Positions 58,319 to 64,000 of a stretch of 64,000 bases of DNA are shown here, one piece after another (position 1 is the first letter of the stretch; each line of letters begins with the position of its first letter). The position numbers and the translations under genes were made by a program. A model generated the notes under the pieces. The model worked only from the letters and a program-made list of their open reading frames with translations. It was not told the origin of the DNA and ran no database searches. Origin of the DNA: Denitrobaculum tricleocarpae (GTDB lineage: Bacteria > Pseudomonadota > Alphaproteobacteria > Kiloniellales > Kiloniellaceae); the NCBI RefSeq assembly GCF_007004665.1, contig NZ_ML660053.1:248001-312000 (forward strand), read 5' to 3'.

Positions 58319-60223
58319 ATGACTGAGTCCGGTACGACGACACTCCGGGAGAAGGCGATTGCTCTGCTCGCCGTTTCGATCGGGGCGTTCGTTTTCTACA
58401 CCTCCTTCACGGGAGCCTTTGAGTCGCTGATCCAGCGCTCGGTTTTCGTGGCGATGATCGCGACCCTCGCGGTCCTGATGTACCCTCTGTTCGGCGGCTC
58501 GAAGCTGCGGCCCCTGGGCATTTTGATCGACGTTGTGATCGTCGGGATCTGTGTCGCGTCGAGCGCTTATGTGATTTCCAACTTCGAGCGGATCATGAAC
58601 GATCTGCCCTGGGCCCAGCCCGTCGATATTGCCCTCGGTTTTGCGACGCTCGTGGCTGTGCTCGAACTCGCGCGCCGCACCTCCAACTGGGTCTTCCCGA
58701 TGATCGTGACGCTCTCCGTCGCCTATGCCTTCTTCGGCTACCTGATTCCGGGCCAGTTCGGCCACCGCGGTTTCGACGCGGGTTATCTGACCGAGATAAT
58801 CTTTCTCTCCGACCGCGGCCTCTGGGGCATGCTGGTCAACGTCGCTTCGACAACTCTGGCCGCCTTCGTGCTGTTCGGCGCGATCCTGTTGCACACCGGG
58901 GCAGGCCAGACCTTTTTCGATCTGGCGGCACGGCTCGGCGGCGCGCGTCCCGGCGGTGCGGCGAAGATTGCGACGCTTGCTTCCGGCTTCTTCGGGGCGA
59001 TCAACGGCTCCACGGTCGCCAATGTGGCCACGACGGGCAACTTCACCATTCCGCTCATGAAGCGGCTGAACTATCCCCCGGCCTACGCCGGCGGGGTCGA
59101 GGCGATTGCCTCCACCGGCGGGCAACTCGCGCCGCCGATCATGGGCACGGCGGCATTTGTCATGGCCGAGGTGGTGGGCGTGAACTACTGGTCGATCGCC
59201 TTGGCCGGTATTCTCCCTGCCGTGCTCTTCTATCTCGGCGTTTATTCCACGGTCCACGTGATCGCGAAGCGCCAGCACTTCAAGCCGGTGGCCGCCGATG
59301 AGCTGCCGGACTGGCGCGAGGCGCTGACCCTGGCCCGGGTCTCGCCCATCATCGCCGCGGTCGCGGGACTGGGTTTCGGTATTCTCAACGGTAACTCCGT
59401 CGAGCTGACGGCCTGCTATGGCATGATCGCGATGATCGTCACCGTGACCGTTGCCCGCCTGCTGACCGGACAGAGCCTCTCGGAAGTGATCAGGATCATC
59501 GTCAGCGCCCTGCAGGAAGGCGGGCGCGGGGTCGTGATCGTCGGCGTGCTGCTGGTCGGCGCGCAGGTCTTCGTCGCCATGATCAATCTCACCGGTCTGG
59601 GCATCGCCGTGACCGGTGCCGTGCTGGAGGTGGGGCAGGGTAATTTCTGGCTGATCGCGATCCTCATGGCGGTGGTGTGCCTGGTGGCCGGGATGGGGCT
59701 GCCGACCTCCGCCGCCTATGTACTGGTCGCGGCGGTCTTCGCCCCGGCGATGATCCAGCAGGGGATCGAGCCCCTGATCGTGCATATGTTCGTGCTCTAC
59801 TACGCCGCCCTCTCGGTGATCACCCCGCCGGTGTGCCTGGGCGTCTTCGTGGCCGCGACCATCGCTCGCACCTCCTGGTTCCAGGTGGCGATCCAGACGC
59901 TGCGCCTCGGCGCGACCGCCTATGTGCTGCCGATGCTGTTTCTCATTTACCCGGGAATGCTGGGGGACGGCGGACCGGTCGCCATCGGCCATGCGGTGCT
60001 CTCCGGCGCGGTGTTCACGCTCTCCGCGGCGCATCTGCTCGGCGGCGCGCCCATGCGCGGCGGCCTCGCCGTGAGCGCTATCTGGCTGCTGCCCGCGGTC
60101 CTTGCCCTGATGGAGGGCTGGACGCCGACTCTTCTCGCTGCCGTGATCCTGCTCGGGCTGCTGTTCGTCTCCCGCGCCGAACTGCGGCGGCAGGAAGCCC
60201 TCTCCGCCGCAAGCCCCGGCTGA
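58319..60223 (+). CDS. TRAP transporter fused permease (4TM/12TM, TAXI type)
   Basis: The 634-residue membrane protein joins the small DctQ-like and large DctM-like parts, as in other TAXI-TRAP systems. Motifs FASGFFGAINGSTVANVATTGNFTIPLMKR and GGVEAIASTGGQLAPPIMGTAAF are of the DctM part (starting about 180). The C-terminal 150 residues include a further membrane region as in DUF3394-type ends. ATG 58319 is likely; 58268 would add 17 residues. It imports the TAXI receptor's ligand with Na+ or H+. Confidence 0.9.
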   Translation: MTESGTTTLREKAIALLAVSIGAFVFYTSFTGAFESLIQRSVFVAMIATLAVLMYPLFGGSKLRPLGILIDVVIVGICVASSAYVISNFERIMNDLPWAQPVDIALGFATLVAVLELARRTSNWVFPMIVTLSVAYAFFGYLIPGQFGHRGFDAGYLTEIIFLSDRGLWGMLVNVASTTLAAFVLFGAILLHTGAGQTFFDLAARLGGARPGGAAKIATLASGFFGAINGSTVANVATTGNFTIPLMKRLNYPPAYAGGVEAIASTGGQLAPPIMGTAAFVMAEVVGVNYWSIALAGILPAVLFYLGVYSTVHVIAKRQHFKPVAADELPDWREALTLARVSPIIAAVAGLGFGILNGNSVELTACYGMIAMIVTVTVARLLTGQSLSEVIRIIVSALQEGGRGVVIVGVLLVGAQVFVAMINLTGLGIAVTGAVLEVGQGNFWLIAILMAVVCLVAGMGLPTSAAYVLVAAVFAPAMIQQGIEPLIVHMFVLYYAALSVITPPVCLGVFVAATIARTSWFQVAIQTLRLGATAYVLPMLFLIYPGMLGDGGPVAIGHAVLSGAVFTLSAAHLLGGAPMRGGLAVSAIWLLPAVLALMEGWTPTLLAAVILLGLLFVSRAELRRQEALSAASPG

Positions 60224-60242
60224 CCCAAAGGAGCTTTACGTC

Positions 60243-61019
60243 ATGACCCCAAACCAGGCTTTCAAGAACCGGCTCCGCGCCCGCGAGCTGGTCGTCGGCA
60301 GCTTCATCAAGACGCCCCATCCCGTCGTGATCGAGATCATGGGGGCCAGTGCCCTGGACTTCGTGATCCTGGATGCGGAGCATGCGCCTTTCGACCGGGG
60401 CAGCATCGATCTGGCCATGATCGCCGCGCGGAGCGTGTCCTGCCCGGTTTTGGTCCGGGTGCCGGCCAGCGATCCGGCCCTGATGCTGAATGTGCTGGAC
60501 AGCGGCGCGGCGGGTGTCGTCGTCCCGCACGTGAAGACGGCAGACGAGGCGGAGGCGCTTGCGACCGCGCTCCATTACGGACGGGACGGGCGCGGGTTTG
60601 CGGGAACGACCCGGGCCGCGGATTATGCCCGGCGCTCGCTGGTCGAACACAAGGCGCTGGCCGGTGAGGAGGTGTCTCTGATCTGTCAGACCGAAGACCC
60701 GGAAGGCGTCGAGAATGCCGCCGCGATCGCCGCGGTCGAGGGGGTCGATGCGCTTTTCATCGGGCGCGCCGATCTCGCGGTCGCTTACGGAAAAGACGAT
60801 TTCTTCGCACCTGAAATTGCGGATCTCTCTGAAGAAGTTCTGGGCGTCTCCGGCGCAAGCACCGGCCTCTACTGCGCGCCCGGTGAGGAGACCGCACGCT
60901 GGCAGGCCGCTGGCGCGAGCTTTCTCGTCATGGGGTCCGAACATGGCTTCATGACCGCCGGCGCCGCCGCGCAGGTCAAAAAAGTACGTGGCGATGAGCG
61001 CCCGGATGTTCATCGCTGA
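60243..61019 (+). CDS. HpcH/HpaI-family aldolase
   Basis: The 258-residue protein is a class II pyruvate aldolase TIM barrel: GSFIKTPHPVVIEIMGASALDFVILDAEHAPFD has the Asp/Glu/His start motif, PVLVRVPASDPALML the substrate Arg, GVVVPHVKTADEAE, and VSLICQTEDPEGVENAAAI the metal Glu; GVDALFIGRADLAVAYG has the metal Asp. It cleaves 4-hydroxy-2-oxo acids to pyruvate and an aldehyde. AAAGGAG precedes the start, 20 bases after the permease gene. It points to catabolism of a sugar acid, polyol or sulfonate brought in by the TRAP system. Confidence 0.9.
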   Translation: MTPNQAFKNRLRARELVVGSFIKTPHPVVIEIMGASALDFVILDAEHAPFDRGSIDLAMIAARSVSCPVLVRVPASDPALMLNVLDSGAAGVVVPHVKTADEAEALATALHYGRDGRGFAGTTRAADYARRSLVEHKALAGEEVSLICQTEDPEGVENAAAIAAVEGVDALFIGRADLAVAYGKDDFFAPEIADLSEEVLGVSGASTGLYCAPGEETARWQAAGASFLVMGSEHGFMTAGAAAQVKKVRGDERPDVHR

Positions 61020-61061
61020 AACGACCGGGCCCTGGTCGTATTACCCTCAAAGGAAATGGCA

Positions 61062-62369
61062 ATGGTTACCTATCTGAAGCACGGCAAGTCCGACGCCGAA
61101 CTGGCCACCGACGAAGCTAAGGTCCGCGCGGTGGTGGAGACGACCCTGAACGATATCAAGCAGCGCGGCGACGCGGCCGTGCGAGCGCTCTCGGAGAAGT
61201 TCGACCGGCACGCTCCGCCGTCATTCCGGCTGTCGGCCGCTGAAATCGAGGCTCTCATTGCACGTGTGCCGGCACGGGATCTGGAGGATATCAAGTTCGC
61301 ACAGGCCCAGGTCAGGCGCTTCGCCGAAGCCCAGCGGGCCTCCATGACCGATGTGGAGATCGAGACCATTCCCGGCGTCATTCTCGGACACCGCAACATT
61401 CCGGTCCAGTCGGTAGGCTGTTATGTCCCGGCGGGAAAATTTCCCATGGTGGCCTCGGCACATATGTCGGTGCTGACGGCGTCGGTTGCCGGTGTGCCGC
61501 GCATCGTCGCCGCCACGCCGCCCTTCAACGGCGAGCCCAACCCGGCGGTGATCGCGGCCATGCATCTCGGCGGCGCCCATGAGATCTATGTGCTGGGCGG
61601 CATTCAGGCGGTGGGGGCCATGGCCCTGGGCACCGAGAGCATCGCGCCGGTCGATATGATCGTGGGGCCGGGCAATGCCTATGTCGCCGAGGCCAAGCGC
61701 CAGCTCTTCGGGCGGGTGGGGATCGATCTGCTGGCCGGTCCGACCGAGACCATGGTGATCGCCGATGAAAGCGTCGATGCGGAAATCTGCGCGACCGATC
61801 TTCTGGGCCAGGCCGAGCACGGCTACGATTCGCCCTCGGTGCTCCTGACCAATTCGCGCAAGCTGGCCGAGGCGACTCTGGCGGAAGTCGAGCGGCTGTT
61901 GCAGATCCTGCCCACGGCGGAAACAGCCGCAAGAAGCTGGCAGGATTACGGCCAGGTGATCCTCTGCGGGAGTTACGATGAGATGCTGGCGGTTGCCAAC
62001 GACATCGCGTCGGAGCATGTTCAGGTCATGACCGATCGCGACGACTGGTTTCTGGAGAACATGACGTCTTACGGAGCCCTCTTTCTCGGACCGCGCACCA
62101 ATGTTGCAAACGGCGACAAGGTGATCGGCACCAATCACACCCTGCCGACCAAGAAGGCGGGCCGCTACACCGGCGGGCTGTGGGTCGGGAAGTTTCTGAA
62201 AACCCACAGCTATCAAAAGGTGGTCACGGATGAGGCGGCTGCGGAGATCGGCGAATACTGTTCGCGCCTCTGCGTCCTTGAGGGCTTCATCGGTCACGCC
62301 GAGCAGGCCAATGTCCGGGTGCGCCGCTACGGCGGCCGCAACATTCCTTACGGAGCCGCGGCTGAATGA
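61062..62369 (+). CDS. HisD-like NAD-dependent dehydrogenase in a catabolic operon
   Basis: The 435-residue enzyme has the histidinol dehydrogenase fold. Zinc and catalytic residues are kept: [11 protein letters not shown] (Gln, His), SEHVQVM (Glu-His), and [13 protein letters not shown] (Asp and the NH motif). The substrate-contact part after QAEH ([10 protein letters not shown]) differs from typical biosynthetic HisD. Context is a TRAP transporter, aldolase and SDR rather than his genes. HisD-like enzymes include sulfopropanediol 3-dehydrogenase (HpsN), so oxidation of an alcohol to an acid in two steps is a plausible role. ATG 61062 has AAAGGA seven bases upstream. Confidence 0.85.
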   Translation: MVTYLKHGKSDAELATDEAKVRAVVETTLNDIKQRGDAAVRALSEKFDRHAPPSFRLSAAEIEALIARVPARDLEDIKFAQAQVRRFAEAQRASMTDVEIETIPGVILGHRNIPVQSVGCYVPAGKFPMVASAHMSVLTASVAGVPRIVAATPPFNGEPNPAVIAAMHLGGAHEIYVLGGIQAVGAMALGTESIAPVDMIVGPGNAYVAEAKRQLFGRVGIDLLAGPTETMVIADESVDAEICATDLLGQAEHGYDSPSVLLTNSRKLAEATLAEVERLLQILPTAETAARSWQDYGQVILCGSYDEMLAVANDIASEHVQVMTDRDDWFLENMTSYGALFLGPRTNVANGDKVIGTNHTLPTKKAGRYTGGLWVGKFLKTHSYQKVVTDEAAAEIGEYCSRLCVLEGFIGHAEQANVRVRRYGGRNIPYGAAAE

Positions 62370-63130
62370 CGCTCCCCCGCACGCCTTCTTTCCGGCTCGA
62401 CGGGAAACGCGCCCTAGTCACCGGCGCCTCCTCGGGCATCGGCCTCGCCAGTGCCGTTGCCTTGGCGGAGGCCGGGGCGCATGTGGTCTGCGCCGCGCGC
62501 CGGATCGAGGCCCTGAAGGACGTCGTCACGGAGATCGGGGCCGAGAGCTGGTCTGCCGAGGCGCTGTGCCTGGACGTGGCGGACATCGAAGCCACAGCCG
62601 GCGCGGTCGAGATGCACGGCCCCTTCGACGTGCTTATCAACAGTGCGGGACTCGCCCGCCATTCGCCGGTGACCGAGACCGCGGCGGCGGATTTCGATGC
62701 GGTGATGGCGCTGAACCTGCGCGGGGCCTACTTCCTGGCCCAGGCGGTGGCGAAGGGGCTGATCGCGGCGGGCCGGGGCGGTTCCCTCATCACGATTTCC
62801 TCGCAAATGGGGCATGTCGGCGGTGTCGACCGTGCCGTCTACTGCGCCTCGAAGCATGCCGTGGAGGGCTTCACCAAAGCGATGGCGGTCGAGTTGGGTC
62901 CGCACGACATCCGGGTCAACAGCCTCTGCCCGACGTTTATCCGCACGGCCCTGACCGAAGCGACTTTTGACGACCCGGAGCGCGTGCGCTGGATCGAGGA
63001 GAAGATCAAGCTGGGCCGCGTCGGTGAGGTCGAAGATATCATGGGTGCCGTGGTTTTTCTGGCGTCCGGCGCGTCTGCGCTGGTGACCGGCACGGCGCTC
63101 ATGGTCGACGGCGGTTGGACAGCCGGTTAG
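62366..63130 (+). CDS. short-chain dehydrogenase/reductase
   Basis: The 254-residue classical SDR has VTGASSGIG (about 19-27), NSAG, Ser in TISSQMG and the catalytic pair Tyr-x-x-x-Lys in [12 protein letters not shown] (about residue 154-158). The C-terminal [12 protein letters not shown] is standard. It overlaps the HisD-like gene by four bases (ATGA), so they are co-translated and probably oxidise the same substrate class. Its TAG stop is the first three bases of a palindromic element. Confidence 0.9.
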   Translation: MTLPRTPSFRLDGKRALVTGASSGIGLASAVALAEAGAHVVCAARRIEALKDVVTEIGAESWSAEALCLDVADIEATAGAVEMHGPFDVLINSAGLARHSPVTETAAADFDAVMALNLRGAYFLAQAVAKGLIAAGRGGSLITISSQMGHVGGVDRAVYCASKHAVEGFTKAMAVELGPHDIRVNSLCPTFIRTALTEATFDDPERVRWIEEKIKLGRVGEVEDIMGAVVFLASGASALVTGTALMVDGGWTAG

Positions 63131-63242
63131 AGCGTTTCACATTTACCTGGAAACGTAACGCCTCAAAATTTGCGTTCGAGATCAGCAATTTGCTGAGCGA
63201 GAGGCAGTGAATTTTGAGTCCGCCTAATTGTGACTTGCTCTA
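63128..63242. repeat. palindromic element with TAGAGC termini, about 115 bp
   Basis: Ends TAGAGC (63128-63133) and GCTCTA (63237-63242) are inverted, as are TTTCACA and TTGTGAC just inside and CTCAAAATT and AATTTTGAG further in. The core GATCAGCAA-TTTGCTGAGC (63180-63198) matches the element at 43282-43401 in opposite orientation. The TAGAGCG...TTCACAT start also recalls the second hairpin of the 142-bp repeat. Likely a third member of a family of mobile palindromic repeats and perhaps a terminator between convergent genes. Confidence 0.75.
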
Positions 63243-63261
63243 GCTTTTCAGGCCGCCGGCC

Positions 63262-64000
63262 TCAGTTGCCTTTCCGGGCGATCAGGATGTAGCTGAGCGG
63301 CAGTTGCTCCGGCTGATTTTCGAAGGTCGGGCGATTACCGATATCCAGCGGCAGCTCCTCGAAGTCTTCAATCCGGAAGCCGTTGCCGACCACGCCCATA
63401 ATGATGTCGCTCATCTTGTGAAAGGTCCAATAGACCGGCTGGGCGTCGTAGGATTTGCCGCTCCAGTAATCCAGGCCGCTGTCTTCCCGGTAGGGGGCGG
63501 AGCGGAAATAGGACTCGTCCGGCTGTGGTGGCATAGACTGTTCGCCGTCGGGGTACATGTTCAGGATCGGATGATCCTCGTAGAGAAACATCCGCCCGCC
63601 GGGTTTGAGCACGCGCGCGACCGTCGCGAAGAACGCACTGAGGTCCGGCATCCAGCCGAGTACTCCGATGGTCATGACCGCCAGATCGAAGTTCTCGTCG
63701 TACCCCGGCGGGATCGCGGTGATCTCCGTTTGCACGAACTCGAGGTCCTGTCCGGCCGCGGCGGCCAGTTCGCGCCCCTGATCCAGAAAGGCCTGCGAAA
63801 AATCGAAACCGACGCAACGGCCCGCACCCATGTTTCTGATCGAAAGTAGTTCCCGTGCGTTGTTGCAGCAGAGCTGGGCTACGGATTGTCCGCTGACGCC
63901 GAGCATCTTCAGGCGTGTGGTGGCGACCTCGTCCAGGCAGGAGAAGCCGGGCCTGGCGAAGTTCGCCAGCAGCTCGGCAAACTGCGGATGGGCGCGGTGA
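63262..64000 (-). CDS. SAM-dependent methyltransferase, N-terminus beyond the window
   Basis: The minus-strand frame is open from the stop at 63262 through to the window edge, so at least 245 residues are seen and the start is outside. Motif I-like VAQLCCNNARELLS and CVGFDFSQAFLDQ, then FVQTEITAIP, FDLAVMTIGVLGWMPDL and RVLKPGGRMFLYEDHPIL identify a class I methyltransferase of the type with a CCNN loop. Substrate unknown. An ATG at 63906 is internal. Confidence 0.82.
   Translation of the reverse strand, partial: HRAHPQFAELLANFARPGFSCLDEVATTRLKMLGVSGQSVAQLCCNNARELLSIRNMGAGRCVGFDFSQAFLDQGRELAAAAGQDLEFVQTEITAIPPGYDENFDLAVMTIGVLGWMPDLSAFFATVARVLKPGGRMFLYEDHPILNMYPDGEQSMPPQPDESYFRSAPYREDSGLDYWSGKSYDAQPVYWTFHKMSDIIMGVVGNGFRIEDFEELPLDIGNRPTFENQPEQLPLSYILIARKGN

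Noticed and set aside
58223-60034. 603-residue open frame opposite the TRAP permease
   Set aside because: Low-complexity His/Asp/Arg-rich antisense frame; the plus-strand permease explains the region.
61062-62369. Calling this gene biosynthetic hisD
   Set aside because: No other histidine genes are near, and the neighbours are a transporter, an aldolase and an SDR. The residues after the QAEH motif differ from typical HisD.
1-64000. tRNA, rRNA, riboswitch and prophage genes
   Set aside because: I looked for cloverleaf-type sequences, ribosomal RNA cores, well-known riboswitch cores and integrase or phage genes and found none that I could support by eye; a covariance-model scan would be decisive.

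Overview
The window is GC-rich chromosomal DNA from a Gram-negative bacterium. Gene content suggests an alphaproteobacterium with an oligotrophic, probably marine or soil, lifestyle: two tripartite tricarboxylate (Tct) transporters with periplasmic receptors, a TAXI-type TRAP transporter, an Opp/Dpp-type ABC importer, and many LysR and GntR/FCD regulators beside catabolic genes. The taxonomic placement is inference. I see no rRNA, tRNA, CRISPR array, prophage or insertion sequence.

Left part (1-13 kb). A cut gene at the left edge and a small XRE regulator are followed by a minus-strand operon: Tct receptor, small and large membrane subunits, a cysteine-dioxygenase-like cupin, a four-domain rhodanese and a cystathionine beta-lyase-like PLP enzyme. 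A LysR gene is divergent from it. A periplasmic DsrE-like protein and a periplasmic rhodanese sit next door. Together these look like uptake and sulfur-handling for an organosulfur carboxylate. An unknown exported protein, a single-domain haemoglobin, a DUF2277 protein and a GntR regulator follow.

13.5-30.2 kb. One long plus-strand operon encodes a VOC protein, a peptide/nickel-type ABC importer (binding protein, two permeases, two ATPases), a second binding protein with no signal peptide, an amidohydrolase, a hydantoin racemase, a DapA-like protein with altered active site and a hydantoinase. A convergent GntR/FCD gene separates it from a second Tct transporter. The theme is import and ring opening of cyclic amides or ureides. 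No N-carbamoylase is present.

30-48 kb. This is a mixed region: a redoxin, a frameshifted SEC-C gene, TauE/SafE, small stress and lipoproteins, a hybrid histidine kinase with an OmpR-type regulator, an alpha/beta hydrolase, a methyltransferase, and a truncated haemoglobin gene that overlaps an adenylate cyclase gene. A LysR/tautomerase pair, an atypical SDR, an AT-richer patch with an orphan gene and a GNAT pseudogene, and an AraC/hydrolase pair complete it.

48-64 kb. An ABC exporter and a LysR/EamA pair precede a catabolic block: GntR, EctD-like dioxygenase, SAF-domain dehydrogenase, LacI, TAXI-TRAP receptor and permease, HpcH/HpaI aldolase, HisD-like dehydrogenase and SDR. A methyltransferase gene runs off the right edge.

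Non-coding structure worth noting: a 142-bp two-hairpin repeat present twice (32993 and 52096), a second palindromic repeat family (43282 and 63128), a run of five 15-bp units that multiplies a twin-arginine motif in a signal peptide, GTATAC palindromes shared by a GntR gene and its divergent operon, and a cluster of TGAAAC hexamers in front of the two-component operon.
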